64,000 nucleotides of DNA, from NCBI RefSeq assembly GCF_014522325.1, contig NZ_CP041983.1, positions 620,001 to 684,000 on the forward strand, in the 5' to 3' direction. The notes beneath the pieces were generated by a model that was not told where the DNA came from, did not search any database, and worked only from the letters and a program-made list of their open reading frames with translations. A program made the translations under genes and the position numbers. Below, one piece after another: positions 38,005 to 48,774 of this stretch (positions are counted from its first letter, which is position 1; every line of letters starts with the position of its first letter). The DNA comes from Lactobacillus sp. PV012 (GTDB lineage: Bacteria > Bacillota > Bacilli > Lactobacillales > Lactobacillaceae).

Positions 38005-41000
38005 GTGACTAAGAAAAATCAACTTTTTTTACATTTATTAGAACAAATTAAATTTCCAGATACATTTGAAGATAATGACATTCTTCAAAAAGGGGAAATA
38101 CAAGACGTGGATGTATTTGCAACTGAAAAAAAGTGGCAAATCCACGTTTTTTTAAGTACACCATTAAAATTTAAAACGTATCATTCATTTATAGAGGCTT
38201 TAAAAGCTAGCTTTGTTGATATCGTAGATGTCGAATTGGAAATTAAGACTCAGGATGGTGCAAGTGATTTTTTACCGGATTATTGGAATTATGTAATTGA
38301 AAATAGTAAATTACCTACATTACAAAAACAAGTTTTGGTAAAAGAGATCCCAAAGTTAAAGGACAATAAATGGTTTATTGCTTGCACAAATAAAACGGCT
38401 GAAGAGCTTTTAACAGAAAATGTTCTTGCAGGTTTAAATGAGGAATTTAGAAAATACGGTTTCTTTAATATAAAATTTGCTACAGAAATTAGTACAGGGC
38501 AGGAAAGTGAAAATTTAAAGAGTTTAGAGGAACAAGAAAAGGCACATCAAGAAGCGATGCAAAACCTTTTTGAGCAAACTCCGCCTCCACCCATTTCACC
38601 TTCAAATGGTGAAAAGACTCAGCGAAGAGAATTTTCACATGGTAAAAAGGTAAGCCCCAAGGCTAAATTTATCCAAATAAAGGAACTAGAAGATGGGGTT
38701 AGAAATGTTCTGATTGAAGGAAATATTTTTAATATTGAACTAAAGGAATTAAAATCTGGCAATTTTATTGTTACTGGAGATATTACAGACTATACCGATT
38801 CGATTGGCTTTAAGAAGTTTGTTTCAAAAGGTGAAGAGGCAGATTTTTATAAAAGCATCAAACCAGGAACTTGGGCTAAAATCCAAGGTGGCGTTAGTGA
38901 TGATCAGTGGCAACATGAATTGGTATTCAATATTAGAAGTATTGAGGTTATCGAACATAAGGGTCGCCAAGAAAAATATGTAGGTGAAGACAAGCATATT
39001 GAACTCCATACTCATACAACCATGAGTCAATTAGATGCAGTTTCTACAGCAACTGATTACATTAAGGCAGCTAAAAAGTTTGGCCAAAAGGCAGTGGCCA
39101 TTACTGATCATGCTGATGTGCAAGCATTTCCGGAAGCTTTTGGTGCAGGGAAGAAAGAAGATATTAAAGTTCTTTATGGTTATGAAGCAAATGCAATTGA
39201 TGATCATGCAAAGCTTGTTTTAAATCCAACTGAAATGGACTATCGTGATCGAGAATATGTAATTTTTGACGTAGAAACTACAGGACTTTCTTCTGTTTAT
39301 GACACTATTATTGAAATTGGTGCTGTTAAAATGAAAAATGGGGAAGTTATTGAAAAATTTGATGAATTTATTAATCCCCATCATCCCTTGAGTGACACAA
39401 CCATCAATTTAACTTCAATTACTGATGAAATGGTAAGTAAAGCCGATGATGAAGAAGATGTTATCAAACGCTTTAAGGACTTTTATGGGGATCGTCCTTT
39501 GTGTGGACATAATGTTCAGTTTGATGTTGGCTTTATTAATGCAGCTTTAAGAAGAGCTGGAATGGAAGAAATTACTCAACCAGTTGTTGATACACTGGAA
39601 GTTTCACGTTTACTTCATCCAGAACAAACTCGGCATACTTTAGATTCGTTAGCTAAAAAGTATGATGTTGTTTTGGAACATCACCATAGAGCCAACCAAG
39701 ATGCTGAGGCAACTGGCTACTTAATGTTTAAGTTATTGGATGCCTTTTATGCACGTTTTAATGAAGCAGATCTTGGCAAAATGAATGATTATGCCAAATT
39801 TGGTGAAGTGTACAAACGTGCCCGTCCCTCACATATGACTGTTTTAGCCTTAAATCAAAAAGGCTTAAAAAATATGTATAAATTAATTTCTTTAGCGAGC
39901 ACACAATATTTTTATCGAGAACCACGGACACCAAAGTCAGAATTAGATAAATATCATGAAGGTTTGCTTTTTGGAAGCGGGTGTGGCGAAGGTGAAGTAT
40001 TTGTGGCGATGATGCAAAAAGGATACGACGCCGCAAAAGAAGTAGCCCAGTTCTATGACTTTTTAGAAATTCAGCCACCAGCTGCTTATGAAACTTTAAT
40101 TGAAGATGAATTAATTAAAGATAGAGCAGAATTAGAAGAAATCATTGGAAATATTTATAAGCTGGGAAAAGAATTACATATTCCAGTTGTAGCAACTAGT
40201 GATTCACACTACGTTGATTCTCACCAAAAAATATATCGTAAAATTTTATTGGAATCTAAAAAAGGATACACGAAGAAAAATAAAAATATTCCTGATCTTC
40301 CATTTTACACTACACAAGAATTACTTGATGCCTTTTCATTTTTAGGTGAAGAGATTGCAAAGGAAATTGTAATTACAAATTCAAATGCAATTGCAGATAA
40401 AATTGAAGAAATTTCTCCAGTTAAAAGTGGTTTATATCCACCAAAGATTGATAATGCTGATGAAGAAATGAAAAAACTTACCTATGATAAGGCTTATGAG
40501 CTTTACGGTAAGCCTTTACCTAAGATTGTAAAAGATAGGGTAGAGATGGAATTAAATTCTATTATTTCTAATGGGTATGCAGTAATTTATTTGATATCAC
40601 AACGTTTAGTAGCAAAATCCAATAAAGATGGATATTTAGTTGGTTCACGAGGGTCTGTTGGATCTAGCTTGGTAGCAACCCTATCAGGAATAACAGAAGT
40701 TAACCCTTTAGCACCCCATTATCGCTGTGCAAGTTGCCAGTACTCAGAATTTTTTGAAAATGGGGAATATGGTTCTGGATATGACTTGCCAGATAAAAAG
40801 TGCCCTAAGTGTGGTGCTGAATTAGTAAAAGATGGTCAGGATATTCCATTTGCAACCTTCTTAGGGTTCCATGGAGATAAGGTTCCTGATATTGATTTAA
40901 ACTTTTCAGGAGATTACCAACCAGTAGCTCATAATTATATTCGGGTAATGTTTGGCCCTGATAATTCTTATCGTGCAGGAACGATTGGCACTGTAGCGGA

Positions 41001-42312
41001 TAAAACTGCCTATGGTTATGCAAAACATTACGAAGATGAAAATGAACTTCATTTGCGTAAGGCAGAACTTGAGCGTTTAGCAACAGGAGCCACAGGGGTT
41101 AAAAGAACAACTGGACAACACCCTGCAGGAATTGTTGTGGTACCAAATGATATGGATATTTATGACTTTACTCCTGTACAGTATCCTGCCGATGACCAAA
41201 AAGCAGCCTGGCTTACTACTCACTTTGATTTCCATGCCATTCACGACAATATCTTAAAATTTGATATTTTAGGACATGATGATCCTACGATGATCAGAAT
41301 GTTACAAGATTTATCAGGTGTTGATCCAATGACCATTCCTCCGGATGATCCAGGAGTAATGTCGCTTTTTTCAGGAACAGATATTTTGGGAGTGACGCCA
41401 GAACAAATTGGCTCAAATACAGGAACATTAGGAGTACCTGAATTTGGGACAAAATTTGTTCGAGGGATGCTTGAAGAAACGCATCCAAGTACTTTTTCTG
41501 AATTGCTTCAAATTTCAGGGCTATCTCATGGTACCGATGTTTGGTTAGGAAATGCTGAAGAATTAATTAATCAAGGAATTTGTGAGTTGAAGAATGTAAT
41601 TGGTTGTCGTGACAACATTATGATGGACTTAATTCACTGGGGTGTAAAACCAGAAGTCGCATTTTCAACGATGGAATCTGTACGGCATGGACGGGGAATT
41701 AGTGAGGAAGATATGGCCGTTTTGAAGAAAAATGACAAAATTCCTGACTGGTATATTGATTCTTGCTTAAAGATTAAATATATGTTCCCTAAGGCTCACG
41801 CAACAGCTTATATTTTAATGGCCCTTAGAATTGCTTGGTTTAAGGTTTATTATCCAGTAATTTACTACACAGCTTATTTCTCTGTACGAGCAGACTTGTT
41901 TGACTTAGTAGCAATGAGTCATGGAAAAAATACAGTAAAAGCAGCCATGAAGGCAATTCAAGACCAGGGAATGGATGCTTCAGCTAAAGATAAATCTTTA
42001 TTGACCGTTTTAGAAATTGCAAATGAATGTTTAGAGCGTGGAATTAAGATTAAAATGGTAGATATTGAAAAGTCAGAAGCTACAGAGTTTAAGATTCTTG
42101 ATGATCACACAATTTTAGCACCATTTAATGCGGTGCCAGGATTAGGTGACAATGCTGCTCGTCAAATTGTAGCGGCTAGAACTGAACAAAAATTTCTTTC
42201 AAAAGAAGATTTAGCAACTAGAGGAAAAGTATCTCAAACTATTATGGATTATTTTGAAAAAAATGAAGTTTTAGAAGGGATGCCAGATCAAAATCAGCTT
42301 TCACTTTTTTAA
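38005..42312 (+). CDS. polC: DNA polymerase III PolC-type, alpha subunit
   Basis: PolC is the main replicative polymerase of low-G+C Gram-positives. The 1435-residue protein has an N-terminal domain, an OB fold (near 225-320), a PHP domain starting HTHTTMSQLDAV (near 335), an inserted DEDDh proofreading exonuclease with FDVETTGLSSVYDT (near 422), the PHP remainder, the palm/fingers core with GSRGSVGSSLVA and DIDLNFSGDYQ, and a zinc-binding CASCQYSEFF...CPKCGAE element. The start is GTG 38005. It is a single gene ending before the rimP operon. Confidence 0.98.
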   Translation: MTKKNQLFLHLLEQIKFPDTFEDNDILQKGEIQDVDVFATEKKWQIHVFLSTPLKFKTYHSFIEALKASFVDIVDVELEIKTQDGASDFLPDYWNYVIENSKLPTLQKQVLVKEIPKLKDNKWFIACTNKTAEELLTENVLAGLNEEFRKYGFFNIKFATEISTGQESENLKSLEEQEKAHQEAMQNLFEQTPPPPISPSNGEKTQRREFSHGKKVSPKAKFIQIKELEDGVRNVLIEGNIFNIELKELKSGNFIVTGDITDYTDSIGFKKFVSKGEEADFYKSIKPGTWAKIQGGVSDDQWQHELVFNIRSIEVIEHKGRQEKYVGEDKHIELHTHTTMSQLDAVSTATDYIKAAKKFGQKAVAITDHADVQAFPEAFGAGKKEDIKVLYGYEANAIDDHAKLVLNPTEMDYRDREYVIFDVETTGLSSVYDTIIEIGAVKMKNGEVIEKFDEFINPHHPLSDTTINLTSITDEMVSKADDEEDVIKRFKDFYGDRPLCGHNVQFDVGFINAALRRAGMEEITQPVVDTLEVSRLLHPEQTRHTLDSLAKKYDVVLEHHHRANQDAEATGYLMFKLLDAFYARFNEADLGKMNDYAKFGEVYKRARPSHMTVLALNQKGLKNMYKLISLASTQYFYREPRTPKSELDKYHEGLLFGSGCGEGEVFVAMMQKGYDAAKEVAQFYDFLEIQPPAAYETLIEDELIKDRAELEEIIGNIYKLGKELHIPVVATSDSHYVDSHQKIYRKILLESKKGYTKKNKNIPDLPFYTTQELLDAFSFLGEEIAKEIVITNSNAIADKIEEISPVKSGLYPPKIDNADEEMKKLTYDKAYELYGKPLPKIVKDRVEMELNSIISNGYAVIYLISQRLVAKSNKDGYLVGSRGSVGSSLVATLSGITEVNPLAPHYRCASCQYSEFFENGEYGSGYDLPDKKCPKCGAELVKDGQDIPFATFLGFHGDKVPDIDLNFSGDYQPVAHNYIRVMFGPDNSYRAGTIGTVADKTAYGYAKHYEDENELHLRKAELERLATGATGVKRTTGQHPAGIVVVPNDMDIYDFTPVQYPADDQKAAWLTTHFDFHAIHDNILKFDILGHDDPTMIRMLQDLSGVDPMTIPPDDPGVMSLFSGTDILGVTPEQIGSNTGTLGVPEFGTKFVRGMLEETHPSTFSELLQISGLSHGTDVWLGNAEELINQGICELKNVIGCRDNIMMDLIHWGVKPEVAFSTMESVRHGRGISEEDMAVLKKNDKIPDWYIDSCLKIKYMFPKAHATAYILMALRIAWFKVYYPVIYYTAYFSVRADLFDLVAMSHGKNTVKAAMKAIQDQGMDASAKDKSLLTVLEIANECLERGIKIKMVDIEKSEATEFKILDDHTILAPFNAVPGLGDNAARQIVAARTEQKFLSKEDLATRGKVSQTIMDYFEKNEVLEGMPDQNQLSLF

Positions 42313-42323
42313 GGTAAGAAATT

Positions 42324-42352
42324 TTACAAACATTGATAATTATGCTATCCTA
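42324..42352 (+). promoter_or_regulatory. Possible promoter of the rimP-nusA operon
   Basis: TTACAA near 42324, a 16-base spacer and TATCCT near 42346 lie just after polC. The boxes are weak, but a separate 5' leader with a hairpin follows. Confidence 0.4.
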
Positions 42353-42375
42353 ACAGTAGTTCGAATAGCGAGTTC

Positions 42376-42402
42376 GAGTGAGCAGAAATGCTCACTCTTT
42401 TT
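42376..42402 (+). terminator. Terminator-like hairpin in the rimP leader (possible attenuator)
   Basis: A perfect eight-base stem GAGTGAGC / GCTCACTC with an AGAAAT loop is followed by T5 and lies only 18 bases before the rimP start. It may be the polC terminator or a conditional attenuator of the rimP-nusA-infB operon. Confidence 0.65.
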
Positions 42403-42420
42403 AGTACGGAGGAATCAAAA

Positions 42421-42897
42421 TTGGCAAAAGTTACTGAAATTGTTGCAAATGTAGTTGCTCCCATCGCACAGGCTCGTGGAGACGAACTCGTTGATGTAGA
42501 ATACGTTAAGGAACGTTCACAATATTATCTTCGAGTATACGTTGACCGAGTTCCAGGTGGGATTGATATTGAAGAAATTGCTGAATTAAGTGATATTGTT
42601 TCTGAAAAACTTGATGAATTGGAGCCAGATCCATTTCCTCAACCTTATATCTTAGAGCTTTCTTCTCCTGGATTGGAACGTCCAATTAAAACAGAAAAGG
42701 ATTGGGAAAAGGCAAAGGGAGAATATGTTCATGTCGGTCTTTATAAAAAGATTGATGGCAATAAGATGTATGAAGGAACTTTGAAGGATTTTGATGAAGA
42801 CAAAGTTATATTAGATGTAAAAATCAAAACTCGCAGAAAAGAAATTGAAATTCCTCGTGATGCAATTGCTAACATTCGCTTTGCAGTCGAATTTTAG
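42421..42897 (+). CDS. rimP: Ribosome maturation factor RimP
   Basis: RimP helps assemble the 30S central region. The 158-residue protein shows [22 protein letters not shown] in two parts, [11 protein letters not shown] and the C-terminal Sm-like barrel ending IRFAVEF. I use TTG 42421 (LAKVTEIV), which sits eight bases after ACGGAGGA; the longer frame from 42388 would start within the hairpin. It heads the nusA operon. Confidence 0.93.
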   Translation: MAKVTEIVANVVAPIAQARGDELVDVEYVKERSQYYLRVYVDRVPGGIDIEEIAELSDIVSEKLDELEPDPFPQPYILELSSPGLERPIKTEKDWEKAKGEYVHVGLYKKIDGNKMYEGTLKDFDEDKVILDVKIKTRRKEIEIPRDAIANIRFAVEF

Positions 42898-42914
42898 AAA
42901 GGACTGGTAAAATT

Positions 42915-44087
42915 ATGTCTAAAGAAATGCTAGAAGCTTTTTCAACCTTAGAAAAGCAAAAGGGTATTAAACCAGATGTGATAGTTGAAGCAATGAAAGC
43001 TGCTTTAGTAGCTGCTTATAAGAAAAATTATAATCAAGCACAAAATGTTGAAGTAGTTTTTGATGAAAAAAAAGGTAACTTCAAAGTTAACGCTATTAAA
43101 ACAGTAGTTGAGGAAGTTCAAGATCCTCGTCTGGAAGTAAGTTTAAAAGATGCTTTAGAAATTAATGGAGCATATGAAGTAGGAGATGAAATTCGTTTTG
43201 AAGTAACTCCTAAGAATTTTGGCCGACTTGCTGCTCAAACTGCTAAGCAAGTGATTATGCAACGTTTAAGAGAAGCTGAAAGAAATCATATTATTGAAGA
43301 ATATTCTCAATATGAAGATGAAATGGTAACTGGAGTTGTTGAACGTCGCGATAACCGTTTTGTTTACGTTAATATTGGTAATGTAGAGGCAGTAATGCCC
43401 CATAATGATCAATTGTCGACTGAAACTTATAATCCTCAAGATAGAATCAAAGTTTTGGTAACTCACGTTGGTAGTGATTCTAAAGGAGCACAGATTACTG
43501 TTTCTAGAACTGCACCTGGCCTTGTGAAACGTTTATTTGAACAAGAAGTCCCTGAAGTTTACAATGGTACTGTTCAAATTGTTTCAATCGCTAGAGAAGC
43601 TGGTGACAGAACTAAGATTGCAGTAAAAACAGATGATCCTAACATTGATCCTGTAGGTACTTTAGTTGGGCCTAAAGGTGCTAGAGTTCAAAATATTGTT
43701 AATGAACTCGGTGGTGAAAATATAGATATTGTTAAATATGAAGAAGATCCTTCTGATTTCATTGCTAATGCTTTAAACCCTGCTGAAGTAATCGCTGTTC
43801 AATTCGGTGATGAAAAAGATGAAAAAAATGCTTTGGTAATTGTACCAGATTATCAATTGTCTTTAGCAATTGGTAAGCGAGGCCAAAATGTAAGACTTGC
43901 TGCAAGATTGACTGGTTATAAGATTGACATTAAGCCTGAATCTCAAGTAGAATTTGTTGAAGAAAGTTCTACAACTGAGGAAGCTGATAGTAGTCAAGAA
44001 CCAGTTGAAGATACAGAAACAACAGAAAATAGTGATACTGAAGTAACTTCAGCTAATGAAGACGAAGTAAAAGAAACGCAAGATTAA
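42915..44087 (+). CDS. nusA: Transcription termination/antitermination factor NusA
   Basis: NusA binds RNA polymerase and RNA and controls pausing, termination and antitermination. The N-terminal domain (1-125), S1 domain (VTGVVERRDNRFVYVNIG), KH1 (VGPKGARVQNIVNELGGE) and KH2 (IGKRGQNVRLAARLTGYKI) are all present. The protein ends with a highly acidic tail of about 40 residues instead of the E. coli AR repeats. The length of 390 residues is normal for lactobacilli. Confidence 0.97.
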   Translation: MSKEMLEAFSTLEKQKGIKPDVIVEAMKAALVAAYKKNYNQAQNVEVVFDEKKGNFKVNAIKTVVEEVQDPRLEVSLKDALEINGAYEVGDEIRFEVTPKNFGRLAAQTAKQVIMQRLREAERNHIIEEYSQYEDEMVTGVVERRDNRFVYVNIGNVEAVMPHNDQLSTETYNPQDRIKVLVTHVGSDSKGAQITVSRTAPGLVKRLFEQEVPEVYNGTVQIVSIAREAGDRTKIAVKTDDPNIDPVGTLVGPKGARVQNIVNELGGENIDIVKYEEDPSDFIANALNPAEVIAVQFGDEKDEKNALVIVPDYQLSLAIGKRGQNVRLAARLTGYKIDIKPESQVEFVEESSTTEEADSSQEPVEDTETTENSDTEVTSANEDEVKETQD

Positions 44088-44105
44088 AGAAATGGGTGAA
44101 GTGCT

Positions 44106-44399
44106 ATGAAAAAAAGAAAAATTCCAATGAGAAAAGATCTTTTGACTAACACAATGATGCCCAAAAAAGAGTTAGTAAGAGTAGTGGTAGATAAGGAAAA
44201 GAATATTTTCGTTGACCCTACTGGTAAAAAATCGGGACGAGGTGCTTATGTTTCTTTGGAACCTGAAAAAATTGCCAGTGCTCAAAAAAATAGAGTGTTA
44301 GAAAAAAGCTTAGGCATTAAAGTGTCTGAAGATTTTTATAAAGAATTGTATGCCTATGTAGAACATCAAAAGGCACGTAAAGAATTGTTTGGTGACTAA
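44106..44399 (+). CDS. ylxR: YlxR family protein (RnpM-like RNase P modulator)
   Basis: The 97-residue basic protein has the YlxR core: KELVRVVVDKEKNIFVDPTGKKSGRGAYV, seen as separate strands, and a C-terminal helix. B. subtilis YlxR binds RNase P RNA and modulates it, so an RNA-binding role is likely. The motif that begins with MRxC in many homologues here reads MRKDLLTN, so cysteine is replaced. It is between nusA and ylxQ as usual. Confidence 0.92.
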   Translation: MKKRKIPMRKDLLTNTMMPKKELVRVVVDKEKNIFVDPTGKKSGRGAYVSLEPEKIASAQKNRVLEKSLGIKVSEDFYKELYAYVEHQKARKELFGD

Positions 44400-44402
44400 A
44401 AA

Positions 44403-44705
44403 GTGCAAAAAGAAGAAAAAATTTTAAATTTTTTGGGCTTGATTCAACGTGCGGGGAAATTAGTAACTGGTTTTGATGCAGTAAAATTGGGCTTAATGCA
44501 TAAAAAAATAAAAGTTATTTTCATTGCATCTGATTTAAGCGAAAATACCAAAGAAAAATTAAATTTTTTAAATCGAAAGCAACATGTTCCAATCTATGAT
44601 ATGTTATCAAGTAAGCAATTATCTCAAGCATTAGGTAAAGAACGCAAAATAGTTGCGGTTACTGATCAAGGATTTAGTCAAGCAATAGTTAAAAAAATAG
44701 AATAA
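44403..44705 (+). CDS. ylxQ: L7Ae-family ribosomal protein YlxQ
   Basis: The 100-residue protein has the L7Ae/L30e fold that binds kink-turn [38 protein letters not shown] and [12 protein letters not shown]. The start is a GTG, three bases after the ylxR stop. It sits between ylxR and infB in the conserved operon. The exact RNA partner is not known. Confidence 0.92.
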   Translation: MQKEEKILNFLGLIQRAGKLVTGFDAVKLGLMHKKIKVIFIASDLSENTKEKLNFLNRKQHVPIYDMLSSKQLSQALGKERKIVAVTDQGFSQAIVKKIE

Positions 44706-44718
44706 GGAGTGTGGTTTG

Positions 44719-47409
44719 ATGGCGAAAAAAAGAATTTATGAAGTAGCAAAAGAATTGAACATCGAAAACAAGATTGTAGTAAATCAAGCTCAGAAACTTG
44801 GTTTTGATGTAAAAAGTCACATGTCCTCCTTGGATGATACACAGATTACAAAGTTAGTTAGCAGTTTAAAGAGTGGAAAGAATAAGGAAAAATCCACTTC
44901 TGCAAAAACTCAAGCAGGTAAAAGTAAAATTAAGGTTTCAGTTGGTGCGATTAGAAAGCACGATAAAGCTGAAAAGAAAAATAACCGACCAAAGAAGCAA
45001 CGACCAAATCATAATAGTAAACAAACTGCTTCTCAACAACCTGCTGCCCAAGATAAGTTAAAACAACTTAAGCAAAAACAACGTGCTGAAGCCGGTGAAT
45101 TAGATGCACGTGCAAATGAAACACGCCGTAAGTGGCATGAAGAACAAAATTCACAAAAATCTGCTCCTATAAAGAGCTCAAAGAAAGAAGAAAAGCCTAC
45201 GCAAACTCAAAGACCTAAAATTAAAGAAGGGGCCGAAGCTGTTAAGGCTCATATTCAATCAGCAAAGAAGACTGTTGGACCAAAGATTATTAAGCCATCA
45301 CCTGCTAGAAATAAGGTAAAGAAGGTAGAGAGTGCTAAGTCAAACGAAAATAATAATCGACACACTTATAACAACCGTAATAATCATTCTTCTAATAACA
45401 ACTCACAGCAAAGAAGAAGACCGAAGAAAACAGAACCAATTATTGCACCTCCTGTAGAGGGTAAAGATACTAAACCAACAAGAAATAAAGAATTTGGTAA
45501 GTCTAAGAAGAGACACCAAACTTATCAACACGAACGAAACGATCATTCAGATAAGGCACGTCGTCGTCGCAATAAGAAAAATAAAGGGATGCAACACACT
45601 GAAGTTAAAAAGCAACCTACTCAACGTAAGGAACGTCCATTACCAGAAGTATTAGTTTACGAAGAGGGAATGAATGCTCAAGATTTAGGTAAATTACTTC
45701 ACCGTGAACCAGCTGAATTAGTTAAAAAGCTCTTTATGTTAGGAGTAATGACTAATCAAAACCAATCTTTAGATAAAGATACAATTGAATTATTGGCTGC
45801 TGAATATGGAATTGAAGCAGAAGAAAAAGTTCATGAAGATATTTCGGATATTGATAATCTTTACACTAAAGAAATGGAAGCTTCTAAGAAATCCGAAAAT
45901 CAAGTAAAACGTCCACCAGTAGTTACTATTATGGGACACGTTGATCATGGTAAGACTACTTTACTTGACCGCTTACGTCATACAAATGTTTCTGAACATG
46001 AAGCTGGAGGAATTACTCAGAATATTGGTGCTTACCAAGTTCATGTTGATGATCGTTTGATTACCTTCTTAGATACTCCAGGACACGCTGCCTTTTCAAA
46101 TATGCGTGCTCGTGGGGCAGAAGTAACTGATGTCGTTATCTTAGTGGTAGCAGCAGATGATGGTGTAATGCCTCAGACTATTGAAGCTATTGACCATGCG
46201 AAAAGTGCTGGAGTCCCAATTATTGTAGCAGTTAACAAGATTGATAAACCAGGTGCTAACCCTGATCACGTGATGGAACAATTAATGCAACATGGACTTG
46301 TTCCAGAAGACTGGGGTGGAGATACCATCTTTGTTAAGATGTCTGCTAAAACCGGTGAAAATGTAGATGAACTTCTCCAAATGATTTTACTGCAAGCAGA
46401 TGTGATGGAACTTAAAGCAGATCCAGATCAAAAGGCAATTGGTACTGTTGTTGAAGCTCGTCTTGATAAAGGCCGTGGTCCAGTAGCCGACTTACTTATT
46501 CAACAAGGTACTTTGAAGGTTGGAGATCCAATTGTTATTGGTGACACTTACGGACGTGTTCGTGTAATGACCAATGATAAGGGAAGAAGAATTAAAAAGG
46601 CTACTCCTTCAACTCCTGTTGAAATTACTGGTTTAAATGATGTTCCAACTTCTGCAGATAAGTTAGTTGTCTTTGAGGATGAAAAGACTGCTAGAAGTGT
46701 TGGTGAACAAAGAGCTAAGAATTCTCTTGAAAAACAACGTGAAAATGTTCAACATGTAACTCTTGATAACCTCTTTGATACCATGAAGAAAGAGAATATG
46801 AAGGCTGTTGATATTGTTTTGAAGGCAGATGTTCAAGGTTCTGTAGAAGCTTTGCAACAATCACTTGAAAAAATTGATGTTGAAGGTGTAAGAGTTAACA
46901 TCATTCACGCAGGTGTTGGTGCAATTAATGAATCTGATGTTACGTTAGCTGGTGCATCTAATGCATTTATTATTGGTTTTAATGTACGTCCAACTGCTAC
47001 CGCAAAGAATCAGGCTGAAGGTGAAGGAGTAGACATTCGCCTTTACAACATTATCTATAAGGCAATGGATGATGTAGAAGCTGCAATGAAGGGTATGCTT
47101 GAACCAACTTATGAAGAAAAGGTAACTGGTAACTTAACTGTTCGCGAAACTTGGAAAGTTTCTAAGGTTGGTACCATTGCTGGTGCATTTGTTGATAGTG
47201 GCTATGTAACTCGCGATTCAGGAATTCGTGTAATTCGTGATGGTATTGTAAAATATGATGGTAAAGTTGCTTCATTAAAGAGATTCAAAGATGATGTTAA
47301 AGAAGTTAAGCAAGGATTTGATTGTGGTATAACCATTGAAAACTTCAATGACATTAAAGTTGATGATGAACTTGAAGCATATGAAATGCAAGAAGTACCT
47401 GTAAAATAG
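44719..47409 (+). CDS. infB: Translation initiation factor IF-2
   Basis: IF-2 brings fMet-tRNA to the 30S and promotes subunit joining. An N-terminal helical domain ([19 protein letters not shown]) is followed by a long, basic Lys/Asn/Gln-rich linker (about 60-290), the IF2-N domain near 315-370, the G domain with [20 protein letters not shown] and NKIDKPGA, and domains II-IV. The length is 896 residues. ATG 44719 follows GGAGTGTG; TTG 44716 directly before it is possible too. Confidence 0.97.
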   Translation: MAKKRIYEVAKELNIENKIVVNQAQKLGFDVKSHMSSLDDTQITKLVSSLKSGKNKEKSTSAKTQAGKSKIKVSVGAIRKHDKAEKKNNRPKKQRPNHNSKQTASQQPAAQDKLKQLKQKQRAEAGELDARANETRRKWHEEQNSQKSAPIKSSKKEEKPTQTQRPKIKEGAEAVKAHIQSAKKTVGPKIIKPSPARNKVKKVESAKSNENNNRHTYNNRNNHSSNNNSQQRRRPKKTEPIIAPPVEGKDTKPTRNKEFGKSKKRHQTYQHERNDHSDKARRRRNKKNKGMQHTEVKKQPTQRKERPLPEVLVYEEGMNAQDLGKLLHREPAELVKKLFMLGVMTNQNQSLDKDTIELLAAEYGIEAEEKVHEDISDIDNLYTKEMEASKKSENQVKRPPVVTIMGHVDHGKTTLLDRLRHTNVSEHEAGGITQNIGAYQVHVDDRLITFLDTPGHAAFSNMRARGAEVTDVVILVVAADDGVMPQTIEAIDHAKSAGVPIIVAVNKIDKPGANPDHVMEQLMQHGLVPEDWGGDTIFVKMSAKTGENVDELLQMILLQADVMELKADPDQKAIGTVVEARLDKGRGPVADLLIQQGTLKVGDPIVIGDTYGRVRVMTNDKGRRIKKATPSTPVEITGLNDVPTSADKLVVFEDEKTARSVGEQRAKNSLEKQRENVQHVTLDNLFDTMKKENMKAVDIVLKADVQGSVEALQQSLEKIDVEGVRVNIIHAGVGAINESDVTLAGASNAFIIGFNVRPTATAKNQAEGEGVDIRLYNIIYKAMDDVEAAMKGMLEPTYEEKVTGNLTVRETWKVSKVGTIAGAFVDSGYVTRDSGIRVIRDGIVKYDGKVASLKRFKDDVKEVKQGFDCGITIENFNDIKVDDELEAYEMQEVPVK

Positions 47410-47440
47410 GCCAACTCTTTTTGTAAAGGAGTATTTAACA

Positions 47441-47809
47441 ATGAAACACAGAATTGGAAGAGTTGAAGGAGAAATTCTTCGTGAACTAACTAAAATTTTA
47501 CGAAAAGATATCCGTGATCCTAGAGTTCAAGATGTCACAATTACTGCAGTAGAATGCACAAATGATTTATCTTATGCGACTGTTTACTACAGTTTATTGT
47601 CAGATACTCCAGAAGCTGAAAAGCAAGCAGCTGAAGGATTAGAAAAAGCTAAGGGTGCTATGCGTCACTTGTTAGGTCAAACTCTTACTTTATATAAAGT
47701 TCCTGAATTAATTTTTAAACGAGATAGTTCAGTAGCTTATGGTAATAAGATTGACAACTTAATTCGTCAAGTAAAAAAAGATGACGAAGCTCGTGAAAGT
47801 AACAATTAA
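47441..47809 (+). CDS. rbfA: Ribosome-binding factor A
   Basis: RbfA is a KH-fold protein that binds the 30S and helps 16S rRNA 5'-end processing. The 122-residue protein begins KHRIGRVEGEILREL and contains KDIRDPRVQDVTIT and LIFKRDSSVAYGNKI, all typical. AAAGGAG lies eight bases before the ATG. A hairpin terminator follows, which separates it from truB. Confidence 0.95.
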   Translation: MKHRIGRVEGEILRELTKILRKDIRDPRVQDVTITAVECTNDLSYATVYYSLLSDTPEAEKQAAEGLEKAKGAMRHLLGQTLTLYKVPELIFKRDSSVAYGNKIDNLIRQVKKDDEARESNN

Positions 47810-47813
47810 TAAC

Positions 47814-47842
47814 AAAAAGACGTCTTAGAGACGTCTTTTTTT
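47814..47842 (+). terminator. Intrinsic terminator between rbfA and truB
   Basis: AAAAAGACGTCT pairs with AGACGTCTTTTT around a TAG loop and runs into a T tract. It ends 24 bases before the chosen truB start. Confidence 0.85.
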
Positions 47843-47866
47843 ATGAAAATATTTAAGAGGAAAAAT

Positions 47867-48763
47867 ATGATAAATGGAATTGTAGTTTTAAATAAACCTA
47901 GAGGAATGACAAGCAGTGATTGTGTATATAAATTAAGAAAGCTGCTCCACATTAGAAAAATTGGTCATGCAGGAACTCTTGATCCGGAAGTAGATGGTGT
48001 ATTACCAATTGCGATTGGTCAGGCAACGAAGTTAATTGAATTGATGCATGAAAAACCTAAATCTTATATTGGAGAAGGGATGTTGGGCAGTAGAACTGAC
48101 AGTTATGACCTTCAAGGACATATTTTGGAGAGTCTTGAATTGGAGCAACAATATTCAAGTTCTGATTTAAAAGCAGCAATGAAAAAAATAACTGGCAAAA
48201 TTAAGCAGGTGCCACCAATTTATTCTGCGGTTAAAGTTAAGGGGAAAAGATTATACGAATATGCCCGTGAAAACATTCCCGTGGAATTACCTGAAAGGGA
48301 TGTAACTATTTATGATTATCAACTAACGCAAGAGCCACGCTTTGACGAAAAAGATAAACTAGAATATTTTGATTTTTCAATTCAATGTTCGAAAGGAACC
48401 TATGTGAGATCATTAGTAAATGATTTAGGAACTCTGTTGGATGTTCCAGCTGTAATGACTAGTTTAACTAGAATAGCAAGTTCTGGCTTTAATATTAATC
48501 ATGCAGTAACATTATCTGAGATTGAGGAAAATTTAGATCAACCAGAAAAGTGGCTCCAACCAATTGATGAATTTTTCAAAGAATATAAAAAGATTGATTT
48601 ATCGCAAGCGCAGTTTTCTCGGGTAAAAAATGGAGCTGGAATCCAGTTAGAGGGAGTCTCAGAAGAAAAAGTAGCTCTTTCTTATAATGGAAAAATTAAG
48701 GCAATTTACAAAAAGATGGGTAATGAATATCGTGCAGATTTAATGTTACTTCAAAATAGTTAG
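47867..48763 (+). CDS. truB: tRNA pseudouridine(55) synthase TruB
   Basis: TruB makes pseudouridine 55 in the T loop of tRNAs. The catalytic aspartate is in [15 protein letters not shown] (near residue 40), with KPRGMTSSD before it and [15 protein letters not shown] later. The length from ATG 47867 ([11 protein letters not shown]) is 298 residues. An upstream ATG at 47843 directly abuts the terminator, and AAGAGGA lies between, so I prefer the inner start. ribF follows by 11 bases. Confidence 0.95.
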   Translation: MINGIVVLNKPRGMTSSDCVYKLRKLLHIRKIGHAGTLDPEVDGVLPIAIGQATKLIELMHEKPKSYIGEGMLGSRTDSYDLQGHILESLELEQQYSSSDLKAAMKKITGKIKQVPPIYSAVKVKGKRLYEYARENIPVELPERDVTIYDYQLTQEPRFDEKDKLEYFDFSIQCSKGTYVRSLVNDLGTLLDVPAVMTSLTRIASSGFNINHAVTLSEIEENLDQPEKWLQPIDEFFKEYKKIDLSQAQFSRVKNGAGIQLEGVSEEKVALSYNGKIKAIYKKMGNEYRADLMLLQNS

Positions 48764-48774
48764 CAGGTGGTAAA

